The notes under the pieces were generated by a model. The model was not told where the DNA came from, made no database searches, and worked only from the letters and a program-made list of their open reading frames with translations. Below, piece by piece: positions 34,669-46,000 of a stretch of DNA of 64,000 bases. The position numbers and the translations under genes were made by a program. This DNA comes from Thiotrichales bacterium (GTDB lineage: Bacteria; Pseudomonadota; Gammaproteobacteria; Beggiatoales; Beggiatoaceae). The stretch is taken from positions 173,987 through 237,986 of the forward strand of contig JADGDE010000004.1 in assembly GCA_016745035.1 (NCBI GenBank). Reading direction: 5' to 3'. Each line of letters begins with the position of its first letter. Positions within the stretch are counted from its first letter, which is position 1.

Positions 34669-35736
34669 TTAAACCTTGCCATCATTATTCATATCGCTGG
34701 AAACAGCACATAATTCGCGTAAAACAGCAGTCGCATACGCGCCTGCTGGCAAGTAAAATTCCAACACCAATACACCGCCCTCTATCCATGTCCAACTTAA
34801 ATCCGGCACGCGCAAACTCAAAGCGCGGCGCTCAGGTTTGAGTCTAGCGCTAGCCAAGCCATCTATAAACACAGGGTATTTTGTCGCGATAGTCTGCTCT
34901 AAGGCAGCGACTTCGGCTGTTGCCATCGATTCACCATCACCCCACAATGCGCCCGTCAAACTGACATCCCCAGAGCTAAGACGCTCGGCAATCGCACTAT
35001 CTTCAGCATCATAAGCAAAAACGCTGTGACTACCAGAGAGTTGCAAAACATCGCCCTGTTGGGGTTGTTGCCATGTTTGCGCGCTAAGGCGGCTTGAGAG
35101 AATTTGATTAAACAAAAAACTGCGAGCAGCGGAAATATAAAGGCTGCGTTGCTGGCGTTTGACGCGCCGCAATGTGCCGCTAAATAGCGCATGGGCTTTA
35201 TCAAGATTATTGCCTTGGCGACCAAAGCGTTGCTCGGCAAAGTAATTGGGTACGCCGTGTTGTTTTATCTGTTCCAAACGTTGTTCTAATGCAGAGTTCT
35301 CGCCGCTCACTTGGCGTAGCGTGAGGCGAAAACGGTTGCCTTTGAGTTGCCCGCGCCGTAATTTACGTTTGTGCGCATGGACAGCCAACACGTCAATATT
35401 GTCTTGGGCAAAATCAAACCAATTGGGCGGTGCTTGTTTGGGCTGTGGTTTGATACTGAACCACTGACTGGTGATGGCATGGCGGTCTTTGAGTCCAGCA
35501 AAACTAACATCGACTTGTTTGACTCCAGCAAAGCGCGTCAATTGTTCAGCGACAAAGTTAGTATTGGTATTTTGTTTGCGTATCTGGATAAGAAAGTGAT
35601 CGCCCGTGTCATCTGGGGCAAAACCTAAGACTTCATCAACTTGAAAATCAGTGACTTGCTCGCGCATAATGGCACTGGCATTGAGAGGCTCATAGGCATA
35701 AGCACAATTCGAGAAAGAGGGATAGTTTGTTTGCAT
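34669..35736 (-). CDS. truD: tRNA pseudouridine(13) synthase TruD
   Basis: TruD converts U13 of tRNA-Glu and a few other tRNAs to pseudouridine. With the ATG at 35736 the protein has 355 residues (E. coli 349). The open frame extends to a TTG at 35772, but the extension is not conserved-looking. The family motifs are present: FAGLKDRHAITSQWFSI with the catalytic aspartate in LKDRHA, the RNA-binding RGQLKGNRFRLTLR, and PNYFAEQRFGRQGNNLDKA. Near the C-terminus is RRALSLRVPDLSW. It is encoded alone, convergent with the TSP3 gene. Confidence 0.95.
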   Translation of the reverse strand: MQTNYPSFSNCAYAYEPLNASAIMREQVTDFQVDEVLGFAPDDTGDHFLIQIRKQNTNTNFVAEQLTRFAGVKQVDVSFAGLKDRHAITSQWFSIKPQPKQAPPNWFDFAQDNIDVLAVHAHKRKLRRGQLKGNRFRLTLRQVSGENSALEQRLEQIKQHGVPNYFAEQRFGRQGNNLDKAHALFSGTLRRVKRQQRSLYISAARSFLFNQILSSRLSAQTWQQPQQGDVLQLSGSHSVFAYDAEDSAIAERLSSGDVSLTGALWGDGESMATAEVAALEQTIATKYPVFIDGLASARLKPERRALSLRVPDLSWTWIEGGVLVLEFYLPAGAYATAVLRELCAVSSDMNNDGKV

Positions 35737-35870
35737 CTGCGCAAAGATAAGCCAGTTATCTGCAAATCGCAACTTTTTAGCCCCTTGTGACTACGCTTTT
35801 GTATCCTAGTAGCTTAGTCTGAAATTCAATTGCGTCACTGTTTTCACCCAAACAAAGCGGTATACCCATT

Positions 35871-38800
35871 ATGATCAGTCGTGCATTCCTTATCCTCTGG
35901 CTTTATAGCGCCAGCTTTCTTGCTCATGCCACTATTTTAGAATGGCAAGCCACAGGGCCTACGGGTGCAAATATTCGTGAGCTGTTGATGCCAGAGGGCA
36001 TGGGGAAAAATATTTTTATTGCCAGCAGTTATGGCGTTTATCGTAGCCGTAATGGGGGGTATAGTTGGCATTTGTTTGACCGAGGACTTAATGGTTTTAG
36101 CATGAGTGCGCTGGCTTGGCAAGCAAGCCAAAGTATGTTGTATGCCGGTTCCTCTGACCGTGGCTTGTTTCGGCGACATTTATTTGATGAGTATTGGACA
36201 CCGATTCATAAAAATCTGTCAGACAAGCAGATTGTGGATATTATCACCGATGATGAGCGGGTTTTTGTTAGCACCGAAAACAGCGGTGTGTTTGTCAGCG
36301 ACGACATGGGAGAACGTTGGACAGCAATTAATCAAGGTTTAGAAAACCCCAAACCTGCCAATTTTGTCTTTAATCAACAAACGCTTTATTTTGCCACTGA
36401 AACAGGGGTGTATCGTTTCGATGCCAGTTCGCAAGCGTGGCAAGCAGAAAATCAGGGCTTAACGGATGTGTCCGCCCATTTGCTCAGTAGCAGTGTCGAT
36501 GGCAATTTGTATGTCTCAACCAAGGCGGGTTTATTTAAGCGCACAGCCGATAGCGACCGTTGGCTATTGCTAAATTCTGCACAATTTTTACCCGCTGGCT
36601 TAAATGCACTTCATGTTGATAGGACCAATCCCAACTATTTACTTGCGGGCGCTCGTGATGGTAATGGTTTTATCAGTGAAGATGGCGGGCAAACCTGGCG
36701 CACTTTGGGTAAAAACTCCAATAGCAATGACGCAATTCAAACCATTATCCAAGATAATAATGATCCCAGTGTGTTTTATCTCGGTCTGCGTTTTTCTGGG
36801 CTGATACCTTATGATGGCACAGTAGACGAACCGTTCCTGAATCCTCTACGCCTCAATGGACAATTAACCAATACCGAAATCACCGCCTTAGCCAGTCATC
36901 AGCGCAATCCACGCTTTATGTATGCAGCGATTAAAGGCGTGAGTTTGTTTACCAGTGATGATAATGCCGCAATATGGAAACCTGTATTACATGACTTTGG
37001 ACAAATGGATGCCAATATCACCGCTATCCTGACTTTCCCCAATAATGAACGCAAAGTTTTTGTTGGTAATAGCAAAGGCGAATTGTTTCGTAGTGATGAC
37101 GGTGGTCAATATTGGCTGGGATTAGGTGATTTATTTGGTGCAGGACACGTCTACAGCATGGGTGTGTATGGTCTACCTCGCGCAGAAGCCGTCGTGGTAG
37201 CGACGGCAACAGGCTTATATCAAGGGACTGATAATGCCAGCAGTTGGCAAAGTTTGAATGAGGGCTTGGAAGATACCCATGTCACCGCTTTGTATTTTAA
37301 TCAAGATCCCGCTCTAGCGCGTAATATCTCTATCGGTACTGAGCAAGGGCATGTGTATCACAGTAATGATTTTGGGCAAACTTGGCAACGTGCTGATGCG
37401 GGCTTAGCCGATGGCGAAACGATTAATGTGCTGATAGGCAGTAACCGTGACCTCAAAGGGCTATACGCAGGGACGGATAAGGGCTTGTATTATCGCGCTA
37501 CTCCAGCGGATGCTTGGCAAAAAAGTGATTTAAGTTTTCCGGTCAATGATATTAAAAATGACAAACTTAACGGCAATTTGATGGTAGTTGCTACCATGAA
37601 CGGCGTGTATCAAAGTATGGATGCCGGGATAACGTGGAAATCTTTAAATGATGGGCTAAAAAACCGCCATGTGCAGAAAATTGCCCTTAGCCCCCATCCT
37701 TTAAGTATTTATGCAGGCACACGCGGTAATGGGATTTACAATTTATTTAATTTTAGTAAAAAAGATTTTTCCCTTGATTTTGCCGACCCCAGTTCGCTGG
37801 TAGGCATCGATTATGCCCAATTAGACCCCGAAGCTTTTGCTTTGTTTGATGAAAACTTTTTAGCCAATTTACCCCCTGAGGTGATGAGCGAAATTAGTGC
37901 TGAACAGCTAAATAATATTCCCCCTGAAGCGATGGCAAATTTTGGACGAGAGTATTTTGATTCCTTACCGCTAGAATTATTAACGGATATTAGTGCTGAA
38001 AATCTCAGTGCCTTGCCTACGGATTTAATTAATTTATTGTCCTCTGATCATATTGAAGCGTTGGCGACGGGGGCATTATTAGAATTACCACCCCAAGAAA
38101 TGGGACGCTTTTTAAGCCACTTGAATCCGGACAATTTAAGTTTAGAAGATGTCAAAGATTGGTTACCTGGGGGCTGGGAAGTTGATCCAAACAATTTAAA
38201 CTTCAAAGCCCCTGTGGGCGCTAAACTCGCCTTGCCTGAATTCGAATTACCCACAGCCCTGCCACCACAAATTCGCCTGCCAGCACGGCTACCGAATATT
38301 GACAAGGGCTTTAGCATGGGGGGCACAGTCGATGCGGATGATAAGGTCTTAAATGAACTGAACGCGGTGTTAGCATCGATTAACTTACCCCAATACCGTT
38401 TTCGCCAAAATCAAGATGGCCTATTGCAAGTCTATAATCAAGACAATCCCAAAGAGCAATTAGCCTTTATGCTGGATATGAATGATATTCGCCAACTGGG
38501 AGAACAAGCAAAAGCCGGCTTAAACTTGAGCCAAAATGGTAAATATCAACTTAGCCTTGCCTCACAACAACGTTTGAGTTTATTGCCCGCCCCCAAAGAC
38601 TCACAAGCACTACTTGAAAGCTTAGGCGGTGAGCAAGCGGCAAGTTTGCGTATTGGTGATGCCGGAGACGTATCCTTTAGCTATCAGAGCGATACGCGCC
38701 GCGCTAGCCAAGTACACCGCGTGGTCGTATTTGATTCAGTGGTAGAAACCGTGGACGAACCTGCTGGCGTGTATGAAGCCTCAGGGGAGAGCTTGCTGGT

Positions 38801-39101
38801 GGTCTATAGCGATGGTACGGCACAATTGGCTTATGCCGCTGTGCCTTACCCAGAACTTTTCATCGAAACTGCTTATACCTTTGATGGTGTGGAAGTGGTG
38901 ACGTGTAACACCGATGGCAGCTGTGATTTGCAATTTTCTGGTGTCAATTATCATTTGAGTCCTGAATTAAATATTGGCGTGAGCGAACTGGGGGATGAAA
39001 AAATTGACCCCAGCATCAATCTCAACGTCGATGGCAGTTTAGCGTATACCGTGCAAGATCAAACGCAAGCATTAACCGTGACGCTACGTGTCAGTTTTTA
39101 A
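35871..39101 (+). CDS. Secreted Asp-box beta-propeller protein with LPxE repeat region
   Basis: This 1076-residue protein has a signal peptide (LILWLYSASFLAHA, cleaved near residue 21). Residues about 20-630 form one or more propellers with Asp-box/BNR motifs: SRNGGYSW, SDDMGERW, SEDGGQTW, SDDGGQYW, SNDFGQTW and SMDAGITW, each in a YAGT..GLY context. Residues about 645-755 contain short leucine-rich repeats pairing a helix-like ISAEQL or ISAENL with LPPE or LPTD (FLANLPPEV, LNNIPPEAM, FDSLPLELL, LSALPTDLI, LLELPPQEM). I do not recognise this part as a known family. The C-terminal 240 residues are predicted beta-rich and end in SLAYTVQDQ...VSF. Function is unknown; sialidase activity is not implied by Asp boxes. 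Upstream lacks a clear ribosome binding site. The giant surface protein gene follows after 930 bases. Confidence 0.8.
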   Translation: MISRAFLILWLYSASFLAHATILEWQATGPTGANIRELLMPEGMGKNIFIASSYGVYRSRNGGYSWHLFDRGLNGFSMSALAWQASQSMLYAGSSDRGLFRRHLFDEYWTPIHKNLSDKQIVDIITDDERVFVSTENSGVFVSDDMGERWTAINQGLENPKPANFVFNQQTLYFATETGVYRFDASSQAWQAENQGLTDVSAHLLSSSVDGNLYVSTKAGLFKRTADSDRWLLLNSAQFLPAGLNALHVDRTNPNYLLAGARDGNGFISEDGGQTWRTLGKNSNSNDAIQTIIQDNNDPSVFYLGLRFSGLIPYDGTVDEPFLNPLRLNGQLTNTEITALASHQRNPRFMYAAIKGVSLFTSDDNAAIWKPVLHDFGQMDANITAILTFPNNERKVFVGNSKGELFRSDDGGQYWLGLGDLFGAGHVYSMGVYGLPRAEAVVVATATGLYQGTDNASSWQSLNEGLEDTHVTALYFNQDPALARNISIGTEQGHVYHSNDFGQTWQRADAGLADGETINVLIGSNRDLKGLYAGTDKGLYYRATPADAWQKSDLSFPVNDIKNDKLNGNLMVVATMNGVYQSMDAGITWKSLNDGLKNRHVQKIALSPHPLSIYAGTRGNGIYNLFNFSKKDFSLDFADPSSLVGIDYAQLDPEAFALFDENFLANLPPEVMSEISAEQLNNIPPEAMANFGREYFDSLPLELLTDISAENLSALPTDLINLLSSDHIEALATGALLELPPQEMGRFLSHLNPDNLSLEDVKDWLPGGWEVDPNNLNFKAPVGAKLALPEFELPTALPPQIRLPARLPNIDKGFSMGGTVDADDKVLNELNAVLASINLPQYRFRQNQDGLLQVYNQDNPKEQLAFMLDMNDIRQLGEQAKAGLNLSQNGKYQLSLASQQRLSLLPAPKDSQALLESLGGEQAASLRIGDAGDVSFSYQSDTRRASQVHRVVVFDSVVETVDEPAGVYEASGESLLVVYSDGTAQLAYAAVPYPELFIETAYTFDGVEVVTCNTDGSCDLQFSGVNYHLSPELNIGVSELGDEKIDPSINLNVDGSLAYTVQDQTQALTVTLRVSF

Positions 39102-39473
39102 TGAGGTAGGCTTTTTTTAGTTTTTTGGAGAGTGATTGAAGTTATGATAAATCTCAACTTATCAATATTTTAATGTGATTATTTTGTTGTTTTAAGCGCT
39201 GCCTATTAATGAAAAAGCAAAATGCCAACTATTCGCATTTTGCCAACTAAATTGCAATATATTAGGAGTTGCTAAATAGCAATAAGCCCGCTATCCTTGG
39301 TAAATAATTGTAAATTTTTTACCAAAAGGTAGGACTTAGGGGTAAAAGATAGCCTGATAAATACTTTGTTTATCATTTGCTTGTACTCATAAGTTACATT
39401 ATATTTATGTAACATCTCTCCCTGTCTCCGACCTTCTTGTTTTAATGCTAAATATCATTAAATTTTAAATAAC

Positions 39474-39603
39474 TGATGTTACGCAAAGGCTTCTTTTTCT
39501 GCCTTAAAGACAGAAAAAACCGCCATTGCTGCACGGCTAAACTTCACTAGGCAGGTGGAAAATCACACTATTGTGATAAAAACCAGCTTAGTGCGTAACA
39601 TCA
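39474..39603 (+). repeat. MITE-like element, family A, copy 6 (full length)
   Basis: This is the best-preserved copy. Its exact 12-base inverted termini are TGATGTTACGCA and TGCGTAACATCA. The core is GCTGCACGGCTAAACTTCACT, followed by GGCAGGTGGAAAA. It is 130 bases long and has no coding capacity. Confidence 0.9.
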
Positions 39604-40019
39604 TTTAAATAAATACTAACAATGGTTCGGACACCTTTTATGACCCATTGTTTTTAAGTTATTTTTAATTTTAATGTGAAAATAAAAATAACTTATATTT
39701 CAATTGGTTATGAATATCGTGGTTATGAATTTTTAGAAAATTGCCGCAGTATTGTTTATTGCAATCTTGCCCTTTCTATGACCGTTTATGTTCAAGCTGA
39801 AAAACTCATTTTAACCTCTGCTAGGTCAATGTTGAGTTTGATAACCTAAAAATTTTCTAAATGTTTAGGCTTTGTTGAAATTTGAGCGCGATTTTTTTTA
39901 TCGCACCAAACTGCAATAACCCCTAAAAATAAACAGGTTTAGAGTTTGCCTTATATAAAAGGTGAATCGACTTAAATAAAGTGTTTGCACGAAATGACAA
40001 CACTGATTTACTCACATCT

Positions 40020-40027
40020 AGGAGGGG
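40020..40027 (+). promoter_or_regulatory. Strong Shine-Dalgarno for the giant gene
   Basis: AGGAGGGG lies four bases from the ATG at 40032. It fixes the start of the giant open frame; the next codons give the conserved N-terminal LEPR-XLL motif. Confidence 0.8.
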
Positions 40028-40031
40028 TCCT

Positions 40032-43000
40032 ATGAGTAAGAAAAAAACGCCACAACAAGGCTTATTATTTGAACGTTTAGAAGAACGTATCCTGTTAAGT
40101 GCCGACCCAGTTGCCGGGCTGGATATGGCTGATGCCGATGTCAGTGATGTCGAGCTAGACAAAGCGGAGTTGTTTGATAAAGACAGTGCGGTCAGTGCTG
40201 CGCCTAAAACCGATGATAAAGCCGCTGTTCCCTATAATGCTTTTGCTTTAGATTGGCAAGACACGCCTGATGAAAATGGACATTATCGGCTTAATATCGA
40301 CATTGAGAACCAAGCAGATGTCGATGTTAATGCGATCAAACAAGCCATTGATGCCGAATTTCCTGAGCGCAATTTATTATTTGATGCGATTCAATCCGTA
40401 CAGCTGGGCGATGGTGTGGATTATGCCGAGGAAACCGGCATTGTCACCGGGACTGATAGCACAGAAGATATTGTTGCGCTCTACAGCGCCGAACCCCTCG
40501 ATTTAGATGCCCTCGAACAAACAGATTTAAGCGCAAACGCAGACACCAACACTTCCCCCTCCAGTGTTGCTTCTGCTGATGACAGCCAAGATCCCTCTAT
40601 CGATCCCCTTAGCGATAACAGCGAAAAAAGCCACGTCTTGGTCTTCATTGATGCGCAAGTTGAAGATTATGGGCGTTTACTCACCGAGCTTTATCAAAAA
40701 TATCAAACCAGTTTAGAACTGGAAATTATCGTCATTAATAAAAAACAAGACGGTGTTGAGCAAATTAGCAATGCGTTGGCAGCCTATCAAGATTTGGATG
40801 CAGTGCATATTTTCTCTCATGCCTCCAAAGCCAATATTATTTTAGGTAACAGCAACTTAAATAACGCTAACCTCGCTGATTATTTACCCACCTTAAAAAC
40901 TTGGTCTGAACATTTAAGTCCTGAGGCAGATTTGTTGCTCTATGGCTGTGAAATCGCCGCCGGTGAGACCGGGGTTAATTTTGTTAAAAACCTAGGGCTT
41001 TTGACAGAAACAGATGTGGCTGCCTCTGATGATGTGACCGGTAACAGTGACACAGTAGCTGCTGATTGGGATCTTGAAGTTGCCACTGGATTGATTGAAA
41101 ACATTAATTTAAGTGTAGAAGAATGGAAAGGCACACTTGCGCCTACGCCTTTGGCAACCGCAAGCAGTGCTAGCCCTATGCTCAACGAAGGTTTTAGCTT
41201 TGATGTGACCTTTGATAATGCTGGGGGTGTGGGCGAGACAGGCTTTGGTCCTTTCTTTGATTTGGTGGTTAAAGCCGGTTTAGATATGAATGCGCAACCC
41301 ACTTATTTGGGTGCTGAGCTTGATCCGAGTTTAGTCCATGAAATCGGGGTCTATAACGGCAGTATGTGGGTTGATACGAATGGTGTCGCCGTGCTTAATC
41401 ATCTTTATGAAGGCTTTACATTGCCAGATCCTACCGATGTGGCGGTGGGAGATAGATGGGTCATGATTCAATTACCCTTTGGTAGTTTTGTTCAAGACCA
41501 ACCCGTTGCGGTATTTAACTTTGCAGGTACGGCGCTTGGTCAAAATTATGACGGCAAAACTGACGCTGTAACCGCTTTAGATACCTTAAACCCCATTGAT
41601 ATAAGCGAACACGAGAAACTTTGGGATGGTGAAGAAAGGATTTTCCCAGCCTTTGTTCCTGGTAATTCAGAACAACCTAAAGGCTCTGTGCCTGATGAAG
41701 CCATGCCCATTTGGGTACGCGGTGGTTTTCGTTTTGGTACGGATGCTTTAGATGACCCTGGTGCAGATGCACCCATTGAAGGGGCTATTAATGATTCCGC
41801 TGCGGTAACTCCTAAACTTATCGTGGTTGAGAAAACCACCAGCCCTAAAGATGAGGGGGTTACTGGCTCAAATTTCCGTGGCACCATGACCATTACTATG
41901 GATGTCGCAACCGGGGTGACAATTGATAATTTGCGCATCAAAGATTTGCTCCCTGATGATGTGGTTTATTTGGGTGGCTTAATAATTACAGACAGTGCGG
42001 GGAATGATATTACCGCCAGCTGGACGGCAATCGAGCCGGGCATGGTCTCACCCCATAACCCTATTGATAATGAGATTATACCGGGACCTGCTACGGCCAC
42101 AACCTCGGTAACAGGTGCAGCAGGGACGGATTTAACCGTCACTTTTGACTATTATAAACCTGAATATGATGCCAACGATTTCGATAATGATGCCAATACA
42201 GATACCTTGGATGTTGACCCGCTAACCAAAGCGGGTGACCAAGCGGGCGCGGGGCAAAACCCCATTATTGACCCTGTCACTGGTGATGATGGTTCCTCAA
42301 CCAATAATGCCATCGCACAAGCGGATTTAGCCACTGATATTCCCGATTATACCGGTGCAATTACCGACATCGGCAGTGATACCTTAACAGCCGATGTACC
42401 GCATAAATCAATTGCGATTCAAAAAGCCGTGTCTACTTTCAGTGGTGGTGGTGGCCCAGGTTCGGTCTTAGAATACACCTTAACTTTTGAAGTCTCAGAT
42501 TATTTTGCTTTTGATGATGTCAAAATCGATGATACTTTTTCTGATGGTCAACGCTTTGATGAGAGTTTTGTACCCACGATTCAAGTGAGTAGTGGGCATG
42601 ATGATTTAGCTACCGCAGTGGCAGCAGGTGTACATCCATTTGATGGTTATAGCGCAGGAACGCAACCTGTTTCCGGTGCGGGCAATGCGGTTATCGCAGA
42701 TACCACTGAAGGCACGACAAATTTTGGTGGGACTAATTTTACCGGGACTTTAAATGCAAACTCTGTACGGGCAAATGCAGGTACAGCTGGCTTTGATGGC
42801 TCTACTCGGATTGATTTTGATGTCTCTGCCGAACTCAATTTGTTTGATGGGGCAACCAATGATGGTATTTTCAAAGGTGCTTATGCCGACTTGGATTATG
42901 GTGATGATGATGTCGCCCCAGAAAGAGCGCCAGGCACGACTGTCACCATTACCTATCGTACCGTTATTCAAGAAGAGTTCAGTGATTTTCACGTCTCAGG

Positions 43001-46000
43001 CGGTTTGGGCGATGAAAGTGTCGATACCCTTGACGGCTTGAGCAATCAGGCAAATATTGATGGCCGTGTGCTCGATCCACATGATAGTTATAATCAAACG
43101 GGTGACAGAGAAACCGATGATGCTGGGGCTAGCCTAGAAATACCAGGGCCTGAAATTCACAAACAAATTTATGCGGTCAATGGTGATACCACTTATTTAT
43201 TACCACCGCGCTTAGGGGCTGGGGATGAAATAACCTATCGGGTCACGGTACTTATGCCTGTGGCAGATACAGAAGACTTTAAAATGGTCGATTATTTGCC
43301 CTTGCCGACGTTTCTGGCGACCGAATTAAATGCAGCCGCCGCCTCTGACACCATTAATGATTTTGCTGGTATTCCAGCGGCGGGTACTTTCAGCTATGGC
43401 CCTGCCCATACCTTGTATGGTCAAGAACGGGTCGGTGGTACAGCCGAGGTCAATGCGCCCAATCCTTGGGCAGGTTATGGTAATACACCTGTCTACACAG
43501 TCGATGCCATTAACCCTGATATACAGGTCGATGCCGATAATAACCGTCTAACCGTCGATTTTGGTAAGTTTGATACCGCACCGAGCGAGCCGGCGGTGAT
43601 TGATTTAATGTTTACCGTTACCGCAGATGATGACCCCTTTGCCCATGATGGCTTTTTCCTCACCAACCAAGCTGAAAACACCTTTGGTAACACGGTAGGC
43701 ACGAGTTCCAGTGCCAGTGAATTGGTACAAGTGGTGATGATTAAACCCGATTTGCATGTCAGTAAAGGCGCGGTAGTCACCACCAACACCAATAAGTTTT
43801 TCACCCCCAGTATTGGTGGTGCAGATCATTTCACGGGTGTAAGTAATTATGGCAGTGGTTTTACCGGCATTATTACCAGTACCAATACCACTAATGTCTC
43901 TGAAACCAACCCAGCCGATATTGATACCGATATGGGTGGTGTTGATGCCGGTGATATTGTCCGTTTTAGTATTGCGATTGAAAACCAAGGCGGTGCTGAA
44001 GCCTTTGATTTACAAATCCGCGATAAACTCGCCGAGGGCTTTGAAATCCCTACTGCTGGTTTAAACTTGCAGGCCTTTTTGGGCAGCGACGGTGGCACGC
44101 AGTTAGATTTGGTCGATCACAATGGCAATGCCATTACTTCTATCAATGATCCAGATGCTGAGGCCTTATTTTCTACTACGGGTTACATCGAAATCCTTGA
44201 TGATCGCGATGGTGATGGCAGTGAAGAAGGCGATGATGATGGTTCGGGTAACAGTGATAGTTTACTCTCCCCTGCCTATACCAGTACTGGGGTGGGCGCA
44301 AATGCCACAGCAAATGAGACAGGTGGTAGTAATATTGTCATCCTTACTTATGATCTAAAAATCAAAGATGATATTGCCCCTGGTACACCGATTAAAAATG
44401 AAGCCCAGTTGATTCATTATTCTCACCGTGAAGGCGGGCCTGATCATGTTGATGTCGACCCTGACCCGGAACAATATGAAGACACGGCAACGGTCACGGT
44501 CGCTGAGCCAAAAATTCAAAAAGCCATCACCAGCACCAGCCTTGCAACGACCACAGGTACGAATGTCACCATCGGTGAAACGGTGACTTATGAATTAACC
44601 GTCACTATTCCCGAAGGCAATACCACCGAGCTAAAAATTGCCGATGCGATTCCAGCGGGGATGAAATACGTTGAAGGCTCCGCTACCTTTAATAAAGACA
44701 GTTTTACTGGCAGTATCAATAGCATTAGTTCTGATGATGCTACCATCGCCAATGCGTGGACATTCAATGAAAATGTCGGCGATGGCAATGATATTGAGTT
44801 TTACACCCAACAAGTGATTCCCGATGCCACGGGTGATACAACGGCTAATACCTTCAAATTGAGTTATGACGTGGTCATGCTGGATGATGTTGAAAACCAA
44901 GTGCCGGTTTCTAAAATCAATGTCGCCAGTTTGGAATATCCCGATCCGGTCAAAGGTGGGACTTTGATTTCGACCAGCTCTGAGGAAGTGGATGTTGATT
45001 TAGTCACACCTGAGGTGACTATCGACAAAGACATGACCGTAACAACGGCAGAAGCTGACGGCGTGGCAACCATCACCCTTAAAGTCAAAAATGTCGGTGA
45101 TGCCACCGCCTATGATGTTATCGTTGAAGACACCCTCGATCCGGTTAAATTTGCTGCTAATATCGCCGGCAATATTACCAATATTTCCGCAGATAATAGT
45201 TTTACCGGTGTCTATGATGCCGATAGTCATACCATCCGCTTTAGTGGCGGCGAGATTGCCGCCGGTGCGACAGCGACTTTAACTTTTAAAGCCGAGCTAA
45301 GTGATAATGCCAATGATTTATTGGCAGGCGAGACCATCCATAACACCGCGATTGTGACCCAATCGACCAGTATGCCAGGCGATAACCCTGATGAGCGTTT
45401 CCAAGATCCGGTACTTGATGATGATAGTTTTAGCATCAAAGCCCCAACACTGATTAAAACCTTAATTGATACCGAACTGGATGAAGCCGGTAATACTGAT
45501 ACGCAATTAGCCATTGGTGAATTTGCCACCTATGAAGTGGTATTAACCATCCCTAAAGGCCGTGTCCCTAATGCTGAATTTATTGATACCTTGGATCAAG
45601 GTTTAGGCTTTGTTGATATTACCAGCGTCACGACAGCTGGCGTGGTTTCAACCAAAGGCAATTTAGATCTGGCCAATCTCAGTAGCTGGGTAAGTGTCAG
45701 TGGTGATGGCAAGGTCTTACAACAACAAGCCATCGTCGGTTTAGGCGATTTATACAGCGCAGGTGGTGGCACGATCACCATTCAATATCAGGCGATGGCG
45801 CTCAATACTGCCGCTAACCAAGCGGGTGTTGGGCTAGATAATGAAGCCCGTGTTGATTGGCTCAATACCGAGGGCGCATCCATCGGTGACAGAGTCTGGT
45901 GGGATCTCAATGATGATGGCAATCAAGATGGCGGCAATGAGGTCGGCGTTGCTGGGGTTAAAGTCGATATGCTCTGGTATGGCCCTGATGGTGTTTCAGG

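Larger units (their letters stand above)
39102..40031. other. Intergenic region before the giant gene
   Basis: These 930 bases are AT-rich. They contain the family A element at 39474-39603 and, near the end, a strong ribosome binding site for the giant gene. A 57-codon frame at 39676-39849 begins at GTG and has no ribosome binding site, so I do not call it. The long AT-rich leader may hold promoter or regulator sites, but none is clear. Confidence 0.6.

Noticed and set aside
35737..35772. Upstream TTG start for truD
   Set aside because: The extra 12 residues are not typical of TruD, and the ATG at 35736 gives the family length.
39676..39849. 57-codon frame starting at GTG
   Set aside because: It has no ribosome binding site, no recognisable domain and lies in AT-rich intergenic DNA.
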